This document shows positions 54,929-64,000 of a DNA stretch of 64,000 bases, piece after piece. How positions within the stretch are numbered: the stretch's first letter is position 1; each line of letters begins with the position of its first letter. The translations under genes and the position numbers were made by a program. The stretch comes from Diphasiastrum complanatum (lineage: Eukaryota; Streptophyta; Lycopodiopsida; Lycopodiales; Lycopodiaceae). Location of the stretch: the NCBI GenBank assembly GCA_029204225.1, contig MU831986.1, forward strand, positions 1 through 64,000. Direction: 5' to 3'. The notes beneath the pieces are model-generated. The model saw only the letters and a list, made by a program, of their open reading frames with translations. It made no database searches and was not told where the DNA came from.

Positions 54929-57900
54929 ATGGAGATGCGATGTGGCGATGTTATGCCAAGACCTAGCTTCAGCGAAGAAGGGCTGGTTGCTTTTACAGAA
55001 GGCGTGAAGCGGTGCTTAGGTCGATGGACTGCGCTTCAGCTGGCTGTGGAAAATGAATGGGGAGGACCGCGTTCCATGGCTAAGGCGCATCAGCTTCATT
55101 CCGATGTCGTCTCTTGGATGGCTCAGTCGCGTGGTCAGTAGTGGCATCCAACTCCTTTTCTCCTTTAATCCCATTGGGGATCTTAATCTGTTCATGAATT
55201 CTGTTTTGAGTGAAAGCGAAAGCATAAGCATTACACCCAATATTTCAAGCAGGGTATGTTATCTAGGGTCTGCAATTCTTTTAGGTTGATCTAGTCCTTG
55301 GCAGTGCCCAGGTACATTGATGAGCTCGAATCGTTACTTGATGATAACATGATAAGCCTGTTCAGCGCCGAGATTGAAGACGGAAGTCTTGAGGAGGTAC
55401 TTGGCAAACTTCGTTTTATTCTAATAGTCTTTGCTTCTTTCAGATTAGGCACCGAGTGGATGTCTCAATGTTTGGCCCTTCAGATCATGCATCATGGTTG
55501 AAGGCTGTCTGTAGCCAGTAAATGCTAACACGGATGGCCGTTCATGCTTTCATTATTGCTCGGAAGTTTGCTGGTGTTTTCATTTGCTGGGGCTTTTGTA
55601 AGAAGTCATGAGAATGATCAAAACAGAATGAATTTTGCTGTTTACTTGTCCTTGAAATTGGATTAGCACAGTTTTCAGCTCTTGTGTGTTATCCTTAAAA
55701 TTCAGGGACAAGAACAAGCCGAATAATGTGTCATGCGCTTCATCTAGAAGGTTTTTTCCTCCAAGAAGCGCTGGCCCTGGACCATTCCAATAGTGCAAAT
55801 TTCAAGATTCTGCCCCTTATTTATTGGGTTCCATTTCGAAACTTGATCTATCATGAATGCATATAGTGACATATTGTGGAAATATAACCTTAATCTATTT
55901 CAATCTTATCAACTCATATATCTAAACCTTGATTGCATTGAACCTTAGGCGATTGAATGTACATTCATACGCAGTCTAACCTCAGAAACCCATACTGGTC
56001 CCAAAGTGTCAAAAAAAAAAAACTAAAAGACAGGTAAATACTGCGTGTAAAAAAATTCAATAAGGTCTGTAAAGCTTAAATTCATTACTTTCTAGAACCT
56101 TTAATAGCTCTTTTCGAACCCACAAGTTTCTGTTTGGATACATCTTTTTGGTTCCTTGTAGTCCTTTCCCACGAATTTTCTTCAATAGTACTTCTTGATC
56201 TTCAAATTTATGCCAAAACAAACTCACAGGTTGAGTCTGACCAAATGCCCAAAGAGTAGTTACAATGGCAGCTCAATGGCCAATTGGTTGAAATAGTAAG
56301 CTATCAATGCATCCATACCACTCTCGTGGCGCTTGCTTAAGACCATAAAGCACTTTTCGTAGTTTTGGCCTCACTTATCCAATTCAGGACTACTGTGTAA
56401 GATTGTAGTGTAATTACTTTGAACCATAGAAACACGGCGTTCCTGAACACTGTGTGTGAGAAAAGACGGAGATTTATAACTGTTCTTGAGCATGCATGCT
56501 TCTGGAGGGTTGGGGATGAGACACAATGACCCTCAAGTGTGGTGTCTGATTGTTAATAGCTGACAAGGATTTACAACCAAGTTTTACTTTGCCTCTATTG
56601 CATGAAGATAGTCTCAAACGTCTTAAGAGTCATTTAGATTGTTTTTTCTGTTTTATAATGTGTAGGTTGCAGAACAGATCATGTTACTGCATGAAGAATG
56701 TCTAGAGGGTAACTATGGACGTCTTGAGCTGCTTTCAACAAGTTCTGGAGCGAAGGCATCTGTCTCTGCAAATCAGCAGGTTTGCTTAAGTCCTCAGTAT
56801 CTTTGTCTTAAGTCTCTTGTTGCTCAGGGCTGGATAAAGTGGACTTGAGGTAAGATTTAGAATTTCTGTGTATGCAGTCTCTTTTGTTCATTCTAAAACT
56901 TGATACCCAAATGCTCAGATTCTGAGTTGATTCAGCTTAATCTCTAAACAATTGTTCAACCTAACTTGCTTTTCTTCTAACGCTTTGTTTATTTCACTTA
57001 TGGTCACCCAAGGAAAAGGACGAATGGCCTCCTATGCACATATTTTGATTTCTTTCAGTTTCATTACTGGCAAGGTTTTCTTTTGATGCTTTTGGAATAT
57101 GATATATTCACCATATGCATTCTGCATAATTATCTCTCTTAGAGTCATCCTTTACAATTGTCAATAAGTATGGACTTCGAATATCTGTCTAAGACAACAA
57201 ACCTATTGAAAGAGTGTGTGCAGCTGGCTCTTTGCCAACTTCGTGGCTGAGAAGATGTAGTACTATTTTTCTACTATTGTAACCTTTTTGAGGTTAATAG
57301 GATTTTAACCATCACCTCATGGTGAGGAAAGGAGCTGTATCATTAGACCGGGCAACTGTTATTTAAGATATTGTACTCATTATTGTTGTACTGAGGACAC
57401 CGACTATTTGTGGGCAGGGTTTGAACTTGAATGGTCAATCCCACACCAAGAATTCTCTACCACCTCAATACACAGGGGCAGATGACTTCTCAAAATTTTT
57501 AATAATAGCAACCCTTGAGTGTGTTGCAATGGCTCCAAAATAGTAACAATCAATCACTAGAACATGAATTGGAACCATTTCTAATGAGTGATGTTGCTAT
57601 GAGACATGTTATTCTTTCTTGGTGCATTCAGTGGTTGAATAGAAAATGTTTTGCAATGTGACTAAGAAGCTTAACTTGGTGTTCACTTCATTCACTATTT
57701 TTTGTTTGCTACAAGTTACTGTTGGGACTTTTGCAAAAAACGTTATAAGTTATATGGCTTCTGTGGTTGGTCAGGGAGGAGTTGATGTTGATGAAACTGT
57801 CCATGAGGCAGATGACTATCCAAGGTTACCTCTAGAAACTACTGTGGAGGGAATGGGTATCGATCTACCTTCTCAAGGTGCAGCCATCCCTGCGACTAGC

Positions 57901-58038
57901 TCCATGTCTTACGATAGTCAAACTGGAAATGTGAAAGGGTGCCTAACAGCAGAAGAAGTTGCAGATGGCTGGCAGGTAGCTTCAAAAGGCAAACGCCACA
58001 ACAAAAATAAAAAGTCAGACAATCAAATCAACACCTAA
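54929..58038 (+). CDS. TSR2: TSR2 homologue (pre-rRNA processing / eS26 escort protein), four exons
   Basis: Predicted exons 54929-55133, 55305-55396, 56666-56779 and 57775-58038 give about 224 residues. All introns are GT-AG (GTCAGT/GGCAG, GTACTT/TGTAG, GTTTGC/GTCAG) and phases join. Exon 1 has RWTALQLAVENEWGG and DVVSWMAQS, exon 2 YIDELESLLDDNM and EIEDGSLEE, exon 3 VAEQIMLLHEECLEGNY. These are the consecutive TSR2 signature blocks. Exon 4 ends DGWQVASKGKRHNKNKK, the acidic-then-DGW and basic tail of the family. TSR2 in yeast delivers eS26 and acts in 20S pre-rRNA processing. Exon borders are my inference; the exon 4 acceptor is the least certain. Confidence 0.9.
56276..56372 (-). pseudogene. 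Copia RT scrap in TSR2 intron 2, antisense
   Basis: The minus strand gives KLRKVLYGLKQAPREWYGCI, the conserved copia RT block (L.K.LYGLKQ.PR.WY), then a stop after about 12 more residues. It is embedded in the 1.27-kb second intron in antisense orientation to TSR2. Confidence 0.82.
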
Positions 58039-59590
58039 ATATGGCATGCATTTGACCATTTTTTACTTTCTTGCATGTTTGATAAGTCTGTGGCAATAGT
58101 TGCTTGCTGCAAGGGGCATGAGGTTAAAGAAGGAAAGTGATTAACAATACGTGGAGATGTGAATGAGAGTGGTGTGAATGCTGGACAAAGGATTCCTTCT
58201 GACTGTTTCATGGTTCCAATGTCACTAAAAGTATTTTGTTTTACATATTTGCTTTTTTTAGCAGAAAGGCAAATGGTAGGTGATATCTGTGGTTGTATCC
58301 ACTTGGGAGAGTATCAGAGTACGATTCTCTACCTGCTGATATATAATTTTTGTAGTCACACCACTCAATTTTGCAGGTTGTTAGTTGAATAAGACCACTT
58401 GAAGTGGCCATCTAAAGGCTTGTCCTTATGTGACTTATAAGATTGTATGAAAATTATGTGGTAAGATTGCGAAACCTGCCTTTGAAGATAATTGTGTGTA
58501 GTTGCATAGCCTCGTTGGACAAGATTTGTTTAGGATTTTTGGTGTGCTTTAGGTTTTAGGACAACTTAGGCTATCTTTGAATACCAGCATCTCCTGGTGT
58601 TGATGCAATTGATCATTGCACCACAGCACAAAATTATAAGTTGCTGCGAGACATTCAATCTGCTGTAGGATGTAAATCCAGTTATTTTTCCTCAGATGCT
58701 TTCAGGCTTTTGCTTCATCCATTTTGGAGAGAATTGAGGAAAGGCACATGCCTTGGTTTTATCTGTGAAATGTCTCCCACAAAAGCAGACTTAACAGTGT
58801 CAACGCAGCATTGACAGTTATGAATGTGAACTTGAGGTTTGTGTTGCAATGATGAGGCATTTTATTTTGCTGATTAGAGTAGAAGTGTGAACCACATCAA
58901 TTTACTTAGTAGAGTAGATTTTTGTATTTTCTCATGACATTTATGACATTCTACTTTAGATTGAACATCTTCTAGACAAGTAATATATTGCTTCAAAAGT
59001 TACTCTAAATAGTCTCATACAAACTTAGTTTTCCTTTTGGTGGTATCTTCCTTCACAACTTGCTTAGTTTGTAAAGCAATCCAAAGCAACTATGATATAA
59101 TGAGCTTAAGTGTGCCATGTTTCAGAATGCATATTTTCTAAGAAGACTTTTTTCCACTTTTCAAATGGGCTTTAGGGTCGTTTTCGGGCCGGCCTTGGCA
59201 AATCGCATGGCATAGACACACAAGGCTTACCCACAACAGCAACTCCAACTAGGGGACTTAGGAGAAAGATTTTTTCAAATTTGAAATTGTGGCATTGCCA
59301 TGCGAAGAGTTTGGAATTTTGCCATGTGGCTAGGTTGTAAAAACTCATTTTTCTTTGCCACACATAGCAACATTCTAGGGTTTTCATCTGGCACAATGTG
59401 CACCACACAAGAAGCCTAGAATATTGTCATGCGTGACAACATTTTGTTTTTGCATGGCACAGCCATGTTTGGTTGTGCCACACAAATGTTTTTAGCCCAA
59501 AAATATCTCAAAAGCGAAATACAGTATGAACAACCCCAATAGTGGACATAAATTAATCTTAACATATCCAGAAAGTTAGTTTAATCGACT
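58039..59590. other. No further gene; TSR2 3' region
   Basis: The first few hundred bases probably include the TSR2 3' untranslated region. Frames after 58159 have no recognisable domain. Around 59280-59490 the words GCCATG, GCCACAC and GGCACA recur in both orientations. Confidence 0.35.
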
Positions 59591-60075
59591 TCAAAAAGAA
59601 CAAGATTTACCACAAAGCAAAGTAGTAATTTTGCCTAACAAAAATATGAAAAAAAGTATAGCTATTGATTTGTGAACTAGTTGTATGATCCTGGCTTCCA
59701 TCTGATTTACAACAATCAAATTGACCAAAATGGAGGCTTCATGTATCCACTTGAAATGCTTGCTTTTTGTATCACTTTTTTGACTGTTCGATTGGTTAGT
59801 GATTCTTAACTTATATACAGATTTATATAAGAAACCTCTCTTGGAAATAATTTTCAGGTCTATTAATAGTGGCTTGCATGAGCATGCAGATTTTGTCTCT
59901 TCAATACATGGAATCTTGACCATGTGGCTCACTTCTTGACAAATAGAGTGAAAAAAATCCACCTTTCAGCCTTCTCCACTCGTAATGATAAAAGTTGTGT
60001 TGTATTGTGCCCATTATAGACAATTTCATTCCTAGGCTTCCAAATATTCTAGCAAAACAGGTCTTTTGACAATAA
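59591..60075 (-). pseudogene. Possible LINE 3' remnant (weak)
   Basis: The minus strand from 60070 reads NIWKPRNEIVYNGHNTTQLL, reminiscent of the WNIWKARN...F motif near the end of plant LINE ORF2. A 123-codon frame (59591-59962) follows without a recognisable domain. The evidence is one short motif. Confidence 0.3.
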
Positions 60076-60990
60076 AATTGCCTAATAAGCTAAGAAATAT
60101 AATTCTACAACCAATCCTCCCCATATTATTGAAATCAAATTTTACACAATGAAAAATGACATTGATTTGTTAATGTTCGAGTGTCTTTGATATTCTTACG
60201 TAAAGAACATATATTATTTGCTACAAAGATACTTTTTAGTACTAAAAGACCTCTTTACTTATAATCTTCTAGGAGACTTCACACTCTACGATTATTTACC
60301 AAAGCAAGGTTTACCTATTGATTTATAGGTGGTCAATTGTAATAGCATTAGGAGCAAGACTTTTGAGATGATGAACGATGCACGTAATTATTGCTTTGAT
60401 TGAAGTCTTAATGATTCCCTTTTAAATTATTGAGATTACTCACAAACATCTGAGTCATGATAAGAACCAATGAGAGTCAACTTAATCCATTGATACCAAG
60501 GAGTCATGATGATAATATATATGGTCTTTATTTCTTATTCCAATGGAAGTTAAATGAATCACTTTTCCAACTATGACCTTCAACAAAGCAGTCATTGACA
60601 TCAAGGAAGAAGTTGAAGCTAGAGAGCACTACGACGACGACAAGAATGAGTTTGATCATGCTCTCTATAACAACAAGGACTGTCAGAAATGGTGAACTCC
60701 TACAACTTTGTTGCAGCACGAAAAAGAAACGAAGGTCGAACGAGAACGATTCGCAACAGTCAACATGTCTTTGACTCGAAGCACGAACGATTCACGAACC
60801 GTAAACACACCTCCAAGACCGCAAACCGCAAAGGGACCCAAAAAAAATTGAGGAACACTGTTTGCACCCAACAACTTCACTTTATAATTGGTACAAACCT
60901 ACTAGAGAAATTTCTAACCTACCCGACTCTCATATCGGTTGCTTGACAATGGATGTAGAAGAATAACTTGAATGATTCAAGACTACCAAC
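60076..60990. other. No supported gene
   Basis: AT-rich up to about 60540, then a more balanced stretch. Frames at 60683-60946 are not similar to known families by eye. Confidence 0.35.
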
Positions 60991-60999
60991 CACGAACAT

Positions 61000-61557
61000 C
61001 ATATCAACCTATTGTACATTGATGCTCTATCAAGGTTTAGATAGAGCACAATGAAAAAGGGTGCACATAGGGGACATTGCATAAGCTGGCAGCTCAACGG
61101 GCTTCACGTCCAACTGAAATGAATGGCAATGACAGAGACTAACTAACTGGTTGATTAGCGTTAACTAGTCCTGTGATTCTACGTTTAGCTATCTTGTAAA
61201 CTCCACATAGTGGAGGTATAAACGATCCTCTCTGGATCATAACCAAGAATCTGAATTGAGAGAGATCTGTAAGAGACAGAGAGAGAGAGGTAGTGAGTAG
61301 AGCAGAAAAATACTAGAAACTATAGCCGTGCATGAAAGTCTGCCAACGAGCAGAACACAGCGAAAGAGCAGAGTGTCATTCCGCCAACAAGCGAGACACT
61401 AACGATCTCGCCCTAAAAACTAAACTGATAATACAGTCGCTCTGTTTTTGTGCATCTCTTTTGTCTTGTGCTGTCATTTTGTCTTGATTGCTAGAATAGA
61501 TTGTGTTCTGTGATGTGTAATCGCGTGTCTGGGATCCTATAAACAACTTCCGCAACA
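61000..61557 (+). repeat. 5' LTR of the right-end copia element
   Basis: Non-coding sequence with CTCTCTGGATCATAACC, a short GAGA run and TTGTGCATCTCTTTTGTC near the end. It is bounded on the right by the primer-binding site. The left border is estimated because the partner LTR lies outside the window. Confidence 0.65.
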
Positions 61558-61570
61558 TGGTATTAGAGCC
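61558..61570 (+). promoter_or_regulatory. Primer-binding site
   Basis: TGGTATTAGAGCC directly follows the LTR end CAACA. It is a one-base variant of the initiator tRNA-Met site used by the other elements here. Confidence 0.9.
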
Positions 61571-61615
61571 CATAGGTTATCACTACTGACAGTGATTCTT
61601 CCAGACCACACAATA

Positions 61616-62428
61616 TGGCTACAACAATCTAGACACGAACATCAATCAGTCTCGATGGTGCAAATTACAGAATCTGAAAATTCAAAATCAAAACGCTTCA
61701 GAAGGGCGAAGGCATCTGGTCGGTGACCGAGCTCTCAGAGGTGCAGCCTCCAGAGAGAGACCCAAGGAGAGCTAAATGGATGAGAAAAGATGAGCGCGCA
61801 ATGGCGATTATCGTTTCATCCATAAATGAAGATCTACTCATGCAGATTGAAGACTACGAAAGCAGCCATGCAGCGTGGAAAGATTGAAGCAGAAGTATGA
61901 AGTGAGGACTGCAGCTTCAGTCATGCACCTTCACAATCAGCTGCAATCAATACGGTGGGATGGCAACGAGTTGGATCAGCACGTTGAGAAGATCAAAACG
62001 ATCTTCGCTCAACTCGCTGCATCAGAACAGAAGCACCAAGTCCCAGCACCACAGCAGCTGATATACTTCATGAAATCTCTACCGACGTCCTATCAGCCGC
62101 TGAGAATGCTCATACTGAGTCTACCAGATATGACATTCGACAAAGCAGTCAGTCTTGTCACTGATGAGAGACAAAGGAGAGGAAAGCAGTGATCAAGAGG
62201 AAAGGGAAGAGGAAAAACAAAAGCAAGCCAAGATTCGAGAAGATAAAGCCCTCGAATCATCAATCTTCTTCCTGTGATCACTGCCACAAACCAGGCCATA
62301 CGACCAACAAATGCTGGTTTAATCCAGCAATACCTTGCATGCACTGCAAGAAGAAAGGGCATTTTGCATATGATTGCAGATTCAACCCCAAAGGAAAGAA
62401 CAAAGCTGAAAAGGCAAACGTTGCATAG
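61616..62428 (+). pseudogene. Copia gag with two zinc knuckles
   Basis: ATG at 61616 is followed by a TAG four codons later. Further on SLDGANYRI and SVTELSEVQPPERDPR belong to the gag start. LKQKYEVRTAASVMHLHNQL and YFMKSLPTSYQPLRMLIL are the UBN2-type part, ending at a TGA (62190). A shifted frame carries CDHCHKPGHTTNKC and CMHCKKKGHFAYDC, two C-X2-C-X4-H-X4-C knuckles, in a lysine-rich context. Confidence 0.9.
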
Positions 62429-62499
62429 TCATCTAAGGATGCTGAAAGAGGTGACGAAGCTTTCACGATACTCGATGAAGCTTCAACAAGCTACTCTGA

Positions 62500-62809
62500 A
62501 TACGACTATGATGTAGTCATTGATTCAGGAGCAACTTCACACATAACCTGCAACAAGAAAGTATTGATCGACTTTCGCGAACTCGAAAACAACAGAGCAG
62601 TGATTCTAGGCGATGGAAGCAGACACGATATCAAAGGCATCGACACTCTACAACTACGAACATTGTCAGGCCAAGTAGAGCTGCCAAGAGCACTCTATGT
62701 GCCCTCACTCAGAAAAGATCTTCTATCCGTTTTCAAGATGGCAAATCTAGGCATTCGAGTTTTGTTCGACGACAACACATGTCGCATGATCGAAAAGACG
62801 ACAAACTAG
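62500..62809 (+). pseudogene. Copia protease
   Basis: VVIDSGATSHITCNKKVLID has the D-S-G-A active site. VILGDGSRHDIKGIDTLQL and ELPRALYVPSLRKDLLSVFK are the further conserved blocks. The frame ends with a TAG at 62807-62809 and resumes immediately after it. Confidence 0.88.
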
Positions 62810-64000
62810 TTGCTGAAGGTCGGATGTAGAGAAGAAAATCTCTATCAGGCCAAAATAATCAGCAACTCTGATAGCATATCAAATGCTTCAAAAAATGAAG
62901 ATCAGCTTTGGCATAGGAGAATGTATCATCTGAACATGCGGAGCCTGTATGAGATGAGCAGAAAGGACATTGTCATAGGTCTCAAGATTTCAAGGCCTGA
63001 AATTGAGTTCTGCGAAGCATGTCAGAAAGGCAAGCAACATCGGAATCCATTCACGCATGAGGGAAGAAGAGCCAAGGAAGTTCTTGAGCTCTTCCACTTT
63101 GATGTTTGTGTACCGATGAAAACATATTCGCTCTCAGGTTCGAGATACTTTCTGACGTTCATAGATGATTAAAGCCGGATGACCACAATCTACTACTTGA
63201 AGAAGAAATCCGAAGTGTTTGATTCCTTCAAGAAGTTCGTGGCATTTGCAGAGTGACACACCTCGAAAAAGATCCAAATCCTTAGATCTGACAACAGAGG
63301 TGAATACGAAAGCACAGAATTCTCAAGATTCTGCGAAGAACAGGGGATAGAACACCAGTTCACTCCTGCATACACACCAGAATACAACGGCGTGGCAGAA
63401 AGAAAAAACAAAACGCTAGTCGAAGGAGCCAGATGCATGATTGCACAGGTTCAATTGCCAAGTCAATTCTGGGCTGAGGCAATAGCTACAACTGTACACA
63501 TGCAAAACAGATCTACAACGACAACGTTGGAAAACAAAACACCATACGAAATGTGGATAGGCAGAAAGCCTGATCTGTCATACGTACGGGTGTTTGTATG
63601 TGCAGCATACAAGCACATTCCCAAAAAAAAAAAAGCAAGCTTAATGACAAATCTGAACAAACAATCATGGTCGGCTACTCGAACGGAACACATGTGTACA
63701 TGCTCTACAACTCAACCACAAAGAAGGTTGTTTTGAGAAGAGATGTGAAGTTCGATGAGTCCACATTCCCTGGACTGAAAGACGAAAGAGGCCATGAGAT
63801 CTTCACAGTGCTTCCCATTCAAGAGGGAGATCGAGGACAAACATCAAATCAAAATGCAGAGCCACAGACTCCAGAGCAGCAGGAAGCAGAGGCTCAACCC
63901 CACGAACAACAAACGTTTGAGAAGCGACGAAACGAACCTCGAAGGTCAACGAGACAAAGAATACCTCCAGACCGCTACTCTGACAATCTTCAATGCAGCG
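62810..64000 (+). pseudogene. Copia integrase and start of RT linker
   Basis: LWHRRMYHLNMRSLYEMSRK and CEACQKGKQHRNPF (GAG-pre-integrase), FHFDVCVPMKTYS with the first Asp, FLTFIDD then a TAA, LRSDNRGEYES with the second Asp, NGVAERKN with the Glu 35 residues later. All three catalytic residues are present but a TAA, a TGA and a frameshift near 63660 break the frame. After the shift GYSNGTHVYMLYNSTTKKVV leads to a Q/E-rich linker and RRSTRQRIPPDRYSDN at the window edge. Confidence 0.9.

Larger units (their letters stand above)
61000..64000 (+). mobile_element. Copia LTR element, plus strand, cut by the window end
   Basis: 5' LTR ending CAACTTCCGCAACA (61557), primer-binding site TGGTATTAGAGCC (61558-61570), then gag, two zinc knuckles, protease, GAG-pre-integrase and integrase. 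The sequence stops at 64000 before RT. Several stops and frameshifts (for example within the first codons of gag and at 63168) make this copy defective. Confidence 0.9.

Noticed and set aside
55580-55798. Minus-strand frame within TSR2 intron 2
   Set aside because: No domain and no transcript logic; lies in an intron on the opposite strand.
60683-60946. Opposed frames of 65-85 codons rich in Arg, Asn and Thr
   Set aside because: No recognisable family; the two strands shadow each other.

Overview
The window reads as nuclear DNA of a land plant. It is AT-rich and intron-bearing. It is dominated by LTR retrotransposons of the copia and gypsy superfamilies (including a chromodomain-bearing chromovirus), with an L1-type LINE, hAT-type DNA transposon remnants, short inverted-repeat elements and long CT/GA microsatellites. 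Several elements carry primer-binding sites of the initiator-tRNA-Met type (TGGTATCAGAGC or TGGTATTAGAGC). The repeat style suggests a large, repeat-rich, possibly non-flowering vascular plant such as a fern. That placement is a guess from general appearance, not shown by the sequence.

Layout. 0-8.5 kb: a degraded minus-strand gypsy element (gag with four zinc knuckles, protease, RT, RNase H, an extra ORF, displaced integrase pieces), with a plus-strand protease scrap of the same family at its left. 9-11 kb: copia fragments. 11.5-13.4 kb: a pair of direct repeats enclosing a chromodomain gene fragment (LHP1/HP1-like). 13.5-15.5 kb: a TIR element abutting a broken gene of unknown identity. 16.2-16.8 kb: a foldback element. 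17-23.6 kb: a hAT transposase remnant split by a complete-ended gypsy element with a 5-bp target duplication. 24.3-26.9 kb: LINE remnant. 27.1-27.4 kb: fragment of a SYP5-type syntaxin gene. 28.6-30.5 kb: minisatellite, CT tract and a second hAT-like remnant. 31-33.6 kb: chromovirus with an open integrase/chromodomain frame. 33.6-37.1 kb: copia derivative with gag and protease only. 37.8-42.7 kb: complete-ended copia derivative lacking RT, with a 5-bp target duplication. 42.7-45.2 kb: no supported gene. 45.2-53.2 kb: several copies of one copia family in opposite orientations, plus a gypsy scrap. 53.7-54.7 kb: gypsy integrase scrap and a second TIR element.

The one host gene that looks intact is a four-exon TSR2 homologue (pre-rRNA processing / eS26 escort family) at 54.93-58.04 kb on the plus strand. 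After it come about 3 kb without a clear gene, then a copia element that runs off the right end (about 61-64 kb) and has frameshifts and stops.

I found no operon-like or defence-like system. The points most worth following are the chromodomain fragment between direct repeats, the syntaxin fragment, the odd zinc-knuckle spacing and extra ORF of the 8-kb gypsy family, the foldback element, the two deletion-derivative LTR elements with precise ends, and the unidentified coding remnants at 12.2-12.8, 14.4-15.5 and 45.3 kb.
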